64,000 nt of DNA from Flavobacterium luminosum (GTDB lineage Bacteria > Bacteroidota > Bacteroidia > Flavobacteriales > Flavobacteriaceae): the NCBI RefSeq assembly GCF_023635005.1, contig NZ_JAMLJM010000003.1:186001-250000 (forward strand), read 5' to 3'. Each line of letters opens with the position of its first letter. Position 1 is the stretch's first letter. This document shows, one piece after another, positions 52,309-60,909 of this stretch. A model generated the notes under the pieces. That model saw nothing but the letters and a program-made list of their open reading frames with translations, ran no database searches and had not been told where the DNA came from. Made by a program: the position numbers and the translations under genes.

Positions 52309-53454
52309 ATGGAAATTACTATAGGTATTTATGCGCTTATCTATATTTTTTTCTTTTTAGTTATCCCAGGGTTTTTAGCTAGAAGATTCTATTACCACGG
52401 TGAATTTTCCAAACAAATTAATATAAATACTAATTCAGTAATGAATTTCATTTATTCTTTGTTTGTTGGAATACTTTTATCTCTCCTTTTTATTTCAATA
52501 TTTAACTGTTTCAGCAAACAAGGAATCAATATTGACAATATTCTAAACGATTTTGATACTAACTTTGTTACTTCATTAGGTGATGAAAGTACAGATAAAA
52601 CCAAAAGTATAAGTCTAGCTAAAAAAGGAAAATTCGACGGTTTAAGCGAAAACATCTACAGTGATTATCTTCCTTTTCTGGGTGGAATTTATTTTTTTTC
52701 AGCAATTATTGGTTTTTTCCTTAGTAAAATTGTTCTTCTATTTAGTTGGGATACAAGATGGAAATTTTTAAGATTTTCGAACAACTGGCATTACCTTTTT
52801 TCTGGCAAAATATTAAAATTTAAAAAATATATCTCATCAGAAATAGATCATAGACTAAAAGTTAAATATACTTACTTAGACATTTTAGTTAGTGAAAAAG
52901 GTGAGGAAACCACTTTATATTCTGGACTTTTTGCAGATTATGACTTAAACCCCCAAGACACCTGTAAATTAGAAAAAATACATCTTTACAAAGCAATACG
53001 CTATAAAAAAAACGATGATGGGACAACTGTTTCCAAGAACATTCCGGGAAATCTGTTTACTATAGTGGGTGACAGAATATTAAACATAAATTGTACATAT
53101 ATTTGTTTTGACGAAGAGGAAAGTAATAATAAGAAGTTTAGCAATCAAAAGAATTTATTAATACCGGTTCAAATTGCATCAACCTTGTTTTTCCTTACAA
53201 TTTTAATTTCATTTACATTCTCATTAAATATATTCAATAGCAGCTGGTATAATCAAGAATTATTATCAAAATCATTTTTCTACAAAGTATTAATTATTTT
53301 CACATTGAATTTTGGCATTGGGCTAATAACTCCTTTTGAAATATTCAAAAAAGAGAAGAAAGTAAAATTCATTGGAATGAAAGCTTATTCATTAAAAATC
53401 ATTCTTATAATAATTTCACTTTGTTTGATATATATTTCAAATAGATACTTTTAA
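52309..53454 (+). CDS. DUF6338-like membrane protein
   Basis: 381 residues. Three N-terminal helices (about 3-23, 44-66, 117-142), a long cytoplasmic beta-rich central domain (about 150-285, with WHYLFSGKILKFKKY and DILVSEKGEETTLYSGLFADY), and three C-terminal helices (about 287-305, 318-340, 360-380). The N-terminal YIFFFLVIPGFLARR and the central domain are reminiscent of DUF6338 proteins, but this is from memory. Function unknown. Second gene of the operon. Confidence 0.7.
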   Translation: MEITIGIYALIYIFFFLVIPGFLARRFYYHGEFSKQININTNSVMNFIYSLFVGILLSLLFISIFNCFSKQGINIDNILNDFDTNFVTSLGDESTDKTKSISLAKKGKFDGLSENIYSDYLPFLGGIYFFSAIIGFFLSKIVLLFSWDTRWKFLRFSNNWHYLFSGKILKFKKYISSEIDHRLKVKYTYLDILVSEKGEETTLYSGLFADYDLNPQDTCKLEKIHLYKAIRYKKNDDGTTVSKNIPGNLFTIVGDRILNINCTYICFDEEESNNKKFSNQKNLLIPVQIASTLFFLTILISFTFSLNIFNSSWYNQELLSKSFFYKVLIIFTLNFGIGLITPFEIFKKEKKVKFIGMKAYSLKIILIIISLCLIYISNRYF

Positions 53455-53493
53455 ACTGTATTTCAAAAGACTCAATAAAAAGAATTTTACTAC

Positions 53494-53514
53494 ATTTGGT
53501 AATCATTACCAAAT
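53494..53514 (+). promoter_or_regulatory. Perfect 21-bp palindrome before the PBP-like gene
   Basis: Arms of 10 bp (ATTTGGTAAT and ATTACCAAAT) surround a single C, followed by AGA and T8 just before the ATG at 53527. It could be an operator, or a hairpin plus U-run acting as an attenuator between genes 2 and 3 of the operon. Confidence 0.6.
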
Positions 53515-53526
53515 AGATTTTTTTTA

Positions 53527-55014
53527 ATGTCTGAACAACTAGAAGGATACGTAATATACAGCAAGGAATATAATAATGAAATTCCATTTGGAGTTGTATC
53601 TAATGATTATGAATGCAATGCAATCACAAATTATATTCCCTCTAGACTCAAAGAATATTTAGTTGAAATTGAAGATAAGCGTTTCTTTGAGCATAATGGT
53701 ATTGACTTGAAAGGCATTTCACGTGCTTTAGTTGAAAATGTAAAAGCCGGAAAAATTGTTCAAGGTGGAAGCACCATTACACAACAATTAGCAAGAAACA
53801 TTTTAAAAGACAATCGAAAATCTCTTTTAAGAAAAGTACGAGAAACAATAAAAGCTATCCAACTAGAAAAAAGATACTCAAAAGAAGAAATATTAAATCT
53901 ATATTTTAATAATGTATACTTCGGTAAAAACTTGAGAGGAATTAGGGCGGCTGGATTATATTATTTTGGCAAGGAAGTAGAAAAGTTAAATCAATCTGAA
54001 CTTCTGTATTTGTTAACCATTATTAGAGGTCCTAATTTTTACACACAGAAACCCGAAATTGCTGCAAAAAGATTACATTTCATCAGTAACTCATTACATG
54101 ACAAAAAGCTAATTTCAAGAAACAGAAATCAGAAAAACTTAAAAGCTAAATTTAATATTAGTAATAATCAACTATTAAACATTAAGAGTGTTTCTGTTCC
54201 CTTTATAACTGAGAATACTGATTCAAACAAAAAGAAAATTGTATCAACTATTGATCTAAAGATTCAAAACTTTGCAAAACAATTTGTTTCTGACTCTAAA
54301 TACCCTGTTTCAATAATAGCTATTAAGAATAATAAGGTAGTTGCTTTTGCAAGTAGTTATGGAACTGACTACCCCTTTATTTATAAATCCAACGTTGGTT
54401 CAACATTAAAACCATTTCTATATTGTTATTTACGTGATAATGGTGTTACAAAATTTGAAAAATTCAATGCTTATAAAAATAATTTTAATTGGGAAGTGAG
54501 AGAAGTCGGCTCTTATAAGTCGCAATTAAATTTAAGTGAAGCGTTATTCTACTCTAACAACAACACTTTTTTAAATGCTGCTAATAATACCAATATTGAA
54601 GAATCTCTTAGTTACTTAGCGAATATATTTAATCATGACAAAAAAGAATTTTACCCTTCAAGTATTTTAGGTGCAACAAAAAACGGGATATCCCTTTTTG
54701 AATTAGCTTCAGCATATTCAACTTTTTTCTCACCTAAAAACTTATCTGACAGTAAAATAGAATGTTTGTCTATTCTTAATAGGATTTTTGCTGACAAATT
54801 AGGTTTTACAATTGAAAATGCATTTTTAAAAACCGGCACAACCAATGATAATAAAGACCGATTCGCAATTTTAGGTGAAGCTGAGTTAACATTTGCTGTT
54901 CTTAGAAACGAAAATGAGTTAAATGACGAATCTAAAGAAGGAGGGTTTATATTCCAAATCAGAAGAAGCTTTTCTTCATTTTTTAACACCGATAAGAATT
55001 ACAAATGGATTTAG
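53527..55014 (+). CDS. Compact bifunctional penicillin-binding-protein homologue (GT51 + transpeptidase) without visible export signal
   Basis: 495 residues, much shorter than usual class A PBPs (about 700-800). The GT51 domain (about 30-190) is complete: E49-DKRFFEHNG with the catalytic Glu, VQGGSTITQQLARN, and E114-KRYSKEEILNLYFNN. The transpeptidase domain (about 240-495) has S292-TL-K295, S343-N-N345 and K435-TGTT. The start at 53527 is followed by a polar N-terminus with no membrane anchor or signal peptide, and no alternative upstream start adds one. Such enzymes normally polymerise and cross-link peptidoglycan outside the membrane, so localisation is puzzling. A membrane partner may be supplied by the flanking genes. 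Confidence 0.85.
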   Translation: MSEQLEGYVIYSKEYNNEIPFGVVSNDYECNAITNYIPSRLKEYLVEIEDKRFFEHNGIDLKGISRALVENVKAGKIVQGGSTITQQLARNILKDNRKSLLRKVRETIKAIQLEKRYSKEEILNLYFNNVYFGKNLRGIRAAGLYYFGKEVEKLNQSELLYLLTIIRGPNFYTQKPEIAAKRLHFISNSLHDKKLISRNRNQKNLKAKFNISNNQLLNIKSVSVPFITENTDSNKKKIVSTIDLKIQNFAKQFVSDSKYPVSIIAIKNNKVVAFASSYGTDYPFIYKSNVGSTLKPFLYCYLRDNGVTKFEKFNAYKNNFNWEVREVGSYKSQLNLSEALFYSNNNTFLNAANNTNIEESLSYLANIFNHDKKEFYPSSILGATKNGISLFELASAYSTFFSPKNLSDSKIECLSILNRIFADKLGFTIENAFLKTGTTNDNKDRFAILGEAELTFAVLRNENELNDESKEGGFIFQIRRSFSSFFNTDKNYKWI

Positions 55015-55640
55015 AAACAATATTAAAAGATGCAAATCCTGACTTAGTCATTTTTCTTTTGACTACATTGATTGCTTTTATATCATGGCTTGTAAAAGGA
55101 TTAGTAGAAAACCCTATAACAGAGTCAAAAAACACTTTTAATAAATTTCTTGAAAAGAGGATTGAGATTTTGACCGAAGTAAAAAGTAGACTAAACTTTA
55201 TAGCTTATTTCCCCGAGGGAGAAGATAACTTAAATTATAAAAATCAGCTTCAAGAAATAATCCTAAAAGACGGCAAAACCGGTTACTTAAATAAAGATAC
55301 TTTTGATTCTGCTTTTAAAATTGCAATAGATCCGAATACCGACGAAAAATTATTACTAGATACGATAAAAAAAATAGACGAAGATTTGTATTTACAAATC
55401 TCTAAGATTCAAGACGAAATTAGTTTTTACAGAAGATTTTCTAACTACAATCCACTGAAACGTTTTATTGGCCTTACATTACTCTCTTTACAATATATCA
55501 TTTCTCTTTCAGTTGTAATTTCAATTCTTTTTCTTTTGGTATATCTTTTTACAGAAGTTAATCTATTCTTTAAAATAGTTATAATTATCTCTTCATTAAT
55601 AAGCATTTATTTATTAGATAAGTGGCTGAAAAAATACTAA
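55005..55640 (+). CDS. Membrane protein closing the four-gene operon, unknown function
   Basis: 211 residues. One N-terminal helix (LVIFLLTTLIAFISWLVKGL, about 14-33), a soluble helical domain (40-145), and two C-terminal helices (about 155-205). It overlaps the PBP-like gene by 10 nt, so the two are translationally coupled. No catalytic motif. It could anchor or regulate the soluble PBP-like protein. Repeat copy 4 lies about 100 nt downstream. Confidence 0.7.
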   Translation: MDLETILKDANPDLVIFLLTTLIAFISWLVKGLVENPITESKNTFNKFLEKRIEILTEVKSRLNFIAYFPEGEDNLNYKNQLQEIILKDGKTGYLNKDTFDSAFKIAIDPNTDEKLLLDTIKKIDEDLYLQISKIQDEISFYRRFSNYNPLKRFIGLTLLSLQYIISLSVVISILFLLVYLFTEVNLFFKIVIIISSLISIYLLDKWLKKY

Positions 55641-56256
55641 TTCCGAATTAGAACATTTTCAACACAAACAATAGAACTTATTTATTTTGCTCATATAAAA
55701 TTATATTTTTTTAATAGTTATGATGTAGTTGTTGATTCGGGATAAACAGTTATCCTAAACGGAGCATTTACTTTTACCATAACAATCACTACCCTACTTA
55801 TTGTATTTTTAGGTTTCTTGACTCTGGGTTGCGAATGTACAACCTAACAGGAATAGCCAATTGTTTTTTATTTTTTTACAGCACGGATTATAAATCTGCA
55901 CTATTGAGGTCTCGTTTTTATCAAGAAAACGCTACGAGACATTTTCTGTGAAAAACATTAAACTAGTACAGGTGTAATTTCTATTTATAGTCTCTTTAAT
56001 TTTGTTTATTAAATAAATTATAATTTATTTCCAATTTGAGAATTATTGTCTAGTTCCTTCATACCAAATTTTGATTCTCTCTTACATAAATCTATAAGTC
56101 TTATTACATGTATCGTTTATAAATTGTATAATAGTCTTTGATACTTAGGAAAATAACATCGCTTCATTTAAACAATAAAAATCAAGACTAAAAAGTGAAC
56201 TGGTTATTGCAATGCAGAGGAATTAGTTTTGATTGGTCACCTTTACTGAGTAAAAG
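55641..56256. other. Intergenic stretch with repeat copy 4, otherwise no gene
   Basis: 616 nt. It holds dispersed-repeat copy 4 (55747-55815) and a 7-bp inverted repeat GTCTCGT / ACGAGAC near 55909-55940. No ORF of more than about 30 codons with a proper start. Probably decayed or regulatory DNA. Confidence 0.45.
55747..55815 (+). repeat. Dispersed repeat, copy 4 (no ORF)
   Basis: CAGTTATCCTAAACGGAGC, ATTTACTTTTACCATAA and CACTACCCTACTTATTG are nearly identical to copy 1. The -7 box is changed to TATTTTTA and no peptide ORF follows. It marks the far end of the operon. Confidence 0.78.
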
Positions 56257-56282
56257 AAAGCCTAGTCTTACCACTAGGCTTT
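56257..56282 (-). terminator. Terminator of the MFS remnant
   Basis: Perfect 10-bp stem AAAGCCTAGT / ACTAGGCTTT (56257-56266 and 56273-56282), 6-nt loop. It lies 30 nt after the remnant's stop on the minus strand. Confidence 0.8.
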
Positions 56283-56312
56283 ATTCTTTAATTCAGCTTC
56301 TCTCAATTTTTA

Positions 56313-56693
56313 CTAAGCTATTTCCTTGCGCAACATCTTTTTAATGGTTCGTATTTTTGGATATTTCACTTGTATTGGGGATAGTGTAAAGCGATAAGAA
56401 ACAAAAAACGCCATACAAACCAAACTTAACAATACAAGTAAACCATAAGTTTCTTTAAAGGATACCATAAGCACTTGTTTGTTTAAAATTTCAGCCAATT
56501 GAGCTTGAGGCGTTAACAAAAATTGACGATTAATACCATCAAAAGAAGATGAGATCAGTTGAAAATTTTTATTGGCTATATGAATAAACCAATGATGTAA
56601 AACTGCTGCTCCTAAGGCACTTCCCAAAGCAACGCTCATAAAGGCTTGAATGGATATCGATTGAAAAAAATGATGAAACGGTATTTCTCCCAA
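56313..56693 (-). pseudogene. C-terminal remnant of a 14-TM DHA2-type MFS efflux protein
   Basis: 126 residues with two or three helices: FMSVALGSALGAAVLHHW and GLLVLLSLVCMAFFVSYRF, plus the connecting loop with FLLTPQAQLAEILNKQVLMV, as in the last helices of EmrB/QacA-like transporters. The N-terminal 350 or so residues are absent and no upstream coding is seen in the adjoining 500 nt, so it is a decayed gene. Confidence 0.65.
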
Positions 56694-57177
56694 AGAATAC
56701 AGAAATAGGAAACTTTAATGTGGAAAATTACAAGTTCAACTTTAAAGTCTTTATTGGAACAATGGTGATTTTTTTTCTCCAGAACCCATGCTAGCGGAAG
56801 CTTCTAGCTCGTACGACATAAAACAATGAAATTAAAAAATTACTATTTCATTTTATACTTTTATAAAAATGAGTGAAAGTATATCTTTGAAGAAAAAGAA
56901 GGGCTTATTATATCTCCTTTGCAACAGTTTATTGAATTGCTATTTTTACTAATGTAGATTATTTTGATGTCATGATAGAATCTTTAGACTACTACCATAA
57001 AAAAGTATGGAAATGATAACTAGACTGTTTTAGAAATTGATTTAAATTAGTTACGGGCACGAGCAAAACGCTCGCACCATCAGGTGGAAAATTTATCTAA
57101 ATCCTACACTACAAGAATAGACGAAATAATTACCATTAAGATTTAAAAAAGTTGTATATTTTCAATGGTATTTAATA
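56694..57177. other. Decayed region with fragments of old genes
   Basis: 484 nt between the MFS remnant and the cassette-like MFS gene. Short protein-like runs in the plus strand (EEKEGLIISPLQQFIELLFLL and VDYFDVMIESLDYYHKKVWK near 56890-57015) are split by frameshifts and stops, which points to a decayed gene, perhaps a regulator. A small hairpin with arms CGAGC / GCTCG lies at 57060-57074. Confidence 0.45.
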
Positions 57178-57221
57178 GTTATAGGCAACTGTAACAGACA
57201 ACAAAATAATAAGACAGAAAA

Positions 57222-58406
57222 TTGAAATATATTACACGGACAGTTTGGATTTTATCAATAGTTAGTTTACTTACTGACACAGCAAGCGAAATGCTGTATC
57301 CAATTATGCCAATTTATTTAAAGACAATTGGATTTTCAGTGGTTCTAATTGGAATACTTGAAGGTGTTGCCGAAGCAACAGCCGGACTTAGCAAAGGTTA
57401 TTTTGGCAAACTTTCCGACACTTCGGGTAGACGAGTTCCGTTTGTGCAAATCGGTTATGCTTTTAGTACCATTTCAAAACCAATGATGGCCATTTTCATT
57501 TATCCGCTTTGGGTATTTTTTGCCCGAACCATTGACCGTTTTGGTAAAGGCATACGAACTGGTGCAAGAGACGCTATTCTGTCAGACGAAGCAACACCAC
57601 AAACTAAAGGAAAAATTTTTGGTTTTCACCGTTCAATGGACACTTTGGGTGCCGCAATTGGACCTTTATTAGCTTTGATTTACCTATATTACAACCCAAA
57701 CGATTACAAAACACTTTTCTACATTGCTTTTATTCCTGGTCTTTTTGCTGTTTTGGCTTCCTTTTTTCTTAAAGAAAAAAACCATACGACAGATAGACCA
57801 AAAACAACTGTTTCATTTTTTTCATTTCTACAGTATTGGAAAGAAAGTCCAACAACATACAAAAAATTAGTAGTAGGACTTTTAATCTTTACATTGTTCA
57901 ACAGTTCCGATGTATTCTTGTTGCTTAAAGTTAAAGAAGCAGGACTTGACGACACAGCAGTTATTGGTGTTTATATTTTTTATAATCTCATTTACGCTTT
58001 GTTTGCATTTCCAATTGGCATTATGGCTGACAACATTGGTCTTAAAACTATTTTCGTGTCTGGACTTGTTTTATTTGCAACTGTTTACTTCGGAATGGCT
58101 ATCAACACTAATATTTATTTCTTCTTCGGTCTATTTTTTCTGTACGGCATTTATGCAGCTGCAACAGAAGGAATTTCCAAAGCTTGGATTTCAAACATTA
58201 CAGACAAAAAAGATACCGCAACCGCAATCGGTACATTCTCTGGTTTACAAAGCATTTGCACAATGTTAGCCAGTTCATTGACAGGACTTATTTGGTTTCA
58301 ATTTGGAGCAACAATTGCATTTACCTTGACTGCAACGATAACACTAATTGTTTTTGCTTACTTCTTAACTATTCCAAAACCAATAAATGGAACAACAGAA
58401 ACATAA
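57222..58406 (+). CDS. MFS transporter in a cassette-like unit
   Basis: 394 residues with about 12 membrane helices. The conserved loop after helix 2 is GKLSDTSGRRVPFVQ, and FARTIDRFGKGIRTGARDA with GFHRSMDTLGAAIGP marks the family related to uncharacterised exporters (YfkF/YttB type). The start is TTG at 57222 (MKYITRTV), with no ATG in a suitable place. The substrate is unknown. The gene is bounded by GTTATAGGC (57178-57186) and an attC-like hairpin ending in CGTTAG (58549-58554), suggesting lateral acquisition. Confidence 0.82.
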   Translation: MKYITRTVWILSIVSLLTDTASEMLYPIMPIYLKTIGFSVVLIGILEGVAEATAGLSKGYFGKLSDTSGRRVPFVQIGYAFSTISKPMMAIFIYPLWVFFARTIDRFGKGIRTGARDAILSDEATPQTKGKIFGFHRSMDTLGAAIGPLLALIYLYYNPNDYKTLFYIAFIPGLFAVLASFFLKEKNHTTDRPKTTVSFFSFLQYWKESPTTYKKLVVGLLIFTLFNSSDVFLLLKVKEAGLDDTAVIGVYIFYNLIYALFAFPIGIMADNIGLKTIFVSGLVLFATVYFGMAINTNIYFFFGLFFLYGIYAAATEGISKAWISNITDKKDTATAIGTFSGLQSICTMLASSLTGLIWFQFGATIAFTLTATITLIVFAYFLTIPKPINGTTET

Positions 58407-58554
58407 CGACAAAAGAAAAGCTGCCGATAAAACAGGTTTTGTGTAAAGCGGTGTAACGTGTAAACTTGAGGCTCTGTGCTTCTTATCTACCTCGGTACTG
58501 GTTGATAGTTTTGCACTTCGAAACACGTACCAAAGCAAAGCCCAAAAACGTTAG
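58407..58554 (+). other. attC-like imperfect hairpin after the MFS gene
   Basis: A stretch of about 150 nt whose ends pair imperfectly: GGTTTTGTGTAAAGCGGTG and ACGTGT against ACACGT, ACCAAAGCAAAGCC and AAAACGTTAG. The terminal GTTAGAT fits the integron core pattern GTTRRRY. Similar tails are a familiar sight after single acquired genes in Bacteroidota. Cassette recombination is inferred, and no integrase is in this window. Confidence 0.45.
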
Positions 58555-58829
58555 ATTTTTTTTAAATTAATTAGAATAGTTTACACAGAAAAACTATGCA
58601 AAAAAAATACCCGATCGCTCGGATATACGCAAACAAAACCAGAGCATTATCTTTAGCTCGGAAATATTTCCCGTACCTACAAAGAGCGTAAAAAAACATG
58701 ATTTTGATTGTATGCTCTCAAAGAATATTATTTTATCTTAGCAAGAAACTATGCAGATTTGGAAAATGAGATATTATAACTTATCAGCAAACTACTATTT
58801 TTCTTTTCTCACAAAATATCACAATACAA
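58555..58829. other. Intergenic stretch, no gene recognised
   Basis: 275 nt. A 31-codon frame at 58596-58691 (MQKKYPIARIYANKTRAL...) has no family and is not called. A few short inverted repeats only. Confidence 0.4.
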
Positions 58830-58856
58830 AAAAAATACGCCTTACGGCGTATTTCT
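58830..58856 (-). terminator. Terminator of the pafA operon
   Basis: Minus-strand stem ATACGCC / GGCGTAT (58835-58841 and 58846-58852), loop 4 nt, followed by a T run. Confidence 0.85.
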
Positions 58857-60496
58857 TATTTAGTAAGTACTTCAGGCATAACCTTGGCCTCTGTACCATT
58901 GGGTAACGAGATTTTTAATTTAAATGCCAAAGTCGGAGCAATTTGTGTGATTTCTTTCTTATCGTAACTCTCTCCTTTTTTAATGTTCCATCCGTAGAAT
59001 AAACAAGGAACATGGGTGTCATAGGTATACGGTGAACCGTGAGAAGTTCCTGTGCCTATGTATTGCATGTAAGCCGGTTTATCAATAACAATTAACTCTC
59101 CGTTTTGTGATGGGTCATATCCTTTTGATACAAAATTAAGGTATATATCCGATGTAGAACCTGCTATAATTTCACTCTCATCATATACTCTTTTCACTTG
59201 TTTCTGAGTATACAAAAATTCTTTTAGTGCTTCTTTTACTTTTGCCAGCTCCAATCCTTTTGCTTTAATTTTCACTTTGTCTAAAAAAACATTGTAATTA
59301 GAATAATTAAGCAATAGGTCATCTCCAAATGTTGTTTTTAGAAATTCTGCAATCGATTGTTCTATGTTTTTCTCGCTATTGTTTTCCACATCATATTTAT
59401 TGTCTTTCAAGTGGTTGACATTTTCTGCTCCTGCATGGTCAGCAGTGATGAACAGCAAATAATTGTCTTTTCCAACCGTTGCATCTAAATAATTCAGGAA
59501 ATTCCCCATGGTTTCATCCAAACGCAAATAAGTATCTTGTAATTCGATTGAACGCGATCCGAAGGTGTGTCCAATATAATCTGTCGAAGAAAAACTCACC
59601 GTTAAGAAATCGGTTTCATTATCTTTCCCCAATTGTTCAGCTTCAATCGCTCTCATGGCAAAATCTGCCAACAACGTATTTCCATGAGGGCTGTTGCGTA
59701 AAATTCCAGCATCTCCCGGTTTAGTCATTTCCGCTAAGTTATACGGAAAAAAAGCTTGTTTCTTGTTTAATTTCCCTTCATAAGGGTTGTCATCCGGTAA
59801 ACTTTCATTGTAAACGTCTTTCGAACGCAACAAATCCCAACCTTTATTGGCATATTTTTCATAGTTCTTTTCATTATTGAACTTTACTACCCAAGCCGGT
59901 AAGTTTTCACCGTAAAAAGTACTGGAAATAAAAGAACCGGTTTTGCTGTACCAAAATGCACCGTTAGCAAAATGGCCTGCTGGTAAGATAGCTCCTCGAT
60001 CCTTGATACTCATTCCAATCACTTTGCCCTTGAAATTTGTTGCCAAACGAAGTTCATCTGTAATCGTAGTTGCTTGTAATAATTTAGGAGACATTAATCC
60101 TTCGTTCCCAACACCATCACCTACCATTGTTACTGAAGCATCATCCGTACAATACACTTCTTTTCCAATGGCTTTGTTAAACCATTCGTTACCCACAATA
60201 CCGTGAACTGCCGGAGTAGTCCCCGTATAAACCGAAGCATGACCTGGTCCGGTAAACGTAGGCATGTAGTTGTAATGCATGTTGTGGAACATAAATCCTT
60301 CACGTAGCAAGCGTTTGAAACCATGCTCTGTAAAATCATCGGCAAAACGATACAGATACTCTGTTTTCATTTGATCGATTACGATTCCTACGACCAACTT
60401 CGGTCTTTTCAGTTCCTGAGTTTTATTTTTCTCTGCCTTTTGTGCATTGGCCAAACTTATTGTCAATAAGGCTAAAGTAAGTACAATCTTTTTCAT
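58856..60496 (-). CDS. pafA: PafA-type alkaline phosphatase
   Basis: 546 residues. Signal peptide MKKIVLTLALLTISLANAQ sends it to the periplasm. Catalytic nucleophile Thr82 (MPTFTGPGH), N103, and K165/R167 (SIKDRGAIL) match the PafA active site of Elizabethkingia with a constant offset of 3 (T79, N100, K162, R164). Metal ligands are in VIDQM (Asp), SSTDYIGH (Asp/His), ITADHAGA (Asp/His) and GTSHGSPY (His). PafA hydrolyses phosphate monoesters without inhibition by phosphate. It overlaps the next upstream gene's stop by one base. Confidence 0.92.
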   Translation of the reverse strand: MKKIVLTLALLTISLANAQKAEKNKTQELKRPKLVVGIVIDQMKTEYLYRFADDFTEHGFKRLLREGFMFHNMHYNYMPTFTGPGHASVYTGTTPAVHGIVGNEWFNKAIGKEVYCTDDASVTMVGDGVGNEGLMSPKLLQATTITDELRLATNFKGKVIGMSIKDRGAILPAGHFANGAFWYSKTGSFISSTFYGENLPAWVVKFNNEKNYEKYANKGWDLLRSKDVYNESLPDDNPYEGKLNKKQAFFPYNLAEMTKPGDAGILRNSPHGNTLLADFAMRAIEAEQLGKDNETDFLTVSFSSTDYIGHTFGSRSIELQDTYLRLDETMGNFLNYLDATVGKDNYLLFITADHAGAENVNHLKDNKYDVENNSEKNIEQSIAEFLKTTFGDDLLLNYSNYNVFLDKVKIKAKGLELAKVKEALKEFLYTQKQVKRVYDESEIIAGSTSDIYLNFVSKGYDPSQNGELIVIDKPAYMQYIGTGTSHGSPYTYDTHVPCLFYGWNIKKGESYDKKEITQIAPTLAFKLKISLPNGTEAKVMPEVLTK

Positions 60497-60900
60497 TATT
60501 TTTTCAGGTATTTCATATTATACACTAATACGCGATCGTTGTAATTGATATACAACTGACTCATATTTTCTTTTTTTCGAGTTTGAATTTCAATATAACA
60601 GGTTTCTCCGTTTAAATCTACACAATCGAAACCTAGAATTTGTTTCCCGTTTTCTTGCTTTTCGTCGTAATACTTTTGTATTTTAAAGTATTGTTCAATT
60701 TCCGAATATATGGCGATATAATTTTTCGGTGTGTTTAAACTTGCTACAAATCTTGCCGGCTTAAAAGGCGTAAATTCACTCCAGGTTCTTTTTTGTTTTA
60801 CAGACATACTAACGCCAGACACTTCAAATCGATAGACTTGTGCCTGCAGTGTTGCTCCAAAAAATAGAACCCATAATAATATTGTAAGTTGTTTTTTCAT
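60496..60900 (-). CDS. Small exported protein upstream of pafA, unknown function
   Basis: 134 residues. Signal peptide MKKQLTILLWVLFFGATLQAQ. The mature part is beta-rich (VYRFEVSGVSMSVKQKRTW, FDCVDLNGETCYIEIQTR, VYNMKYLKK). There are two cysteines in the short C-x6-C stretch of that region. No family recognised. Its stop codon overlaps the pafA start by one base (TAATG), so the two proteins are produced together and may act together in phosphate metabolism. Confidence 0.75.
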   Translation of the reverse strand: MKKQLTILLWVLFFGATLQAQVYRFEVSGVSMSVKQKRTWSEFTPFKPARFVASLNTPKNYIAIYSEIEQYFKIQKYYDEKQENGKQILGFDCVDLNGETCYIEIQTRKKENMSQLYINYNDRVLVYNMKYLKK

Positions 60901-60909
60901 TTCTTATTT

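Noticed and set aside
58596..58691. 31-codon ORF after the cassette-like unit
   Set aside because: No promoter, no family and no evidence of conservation can be seen.
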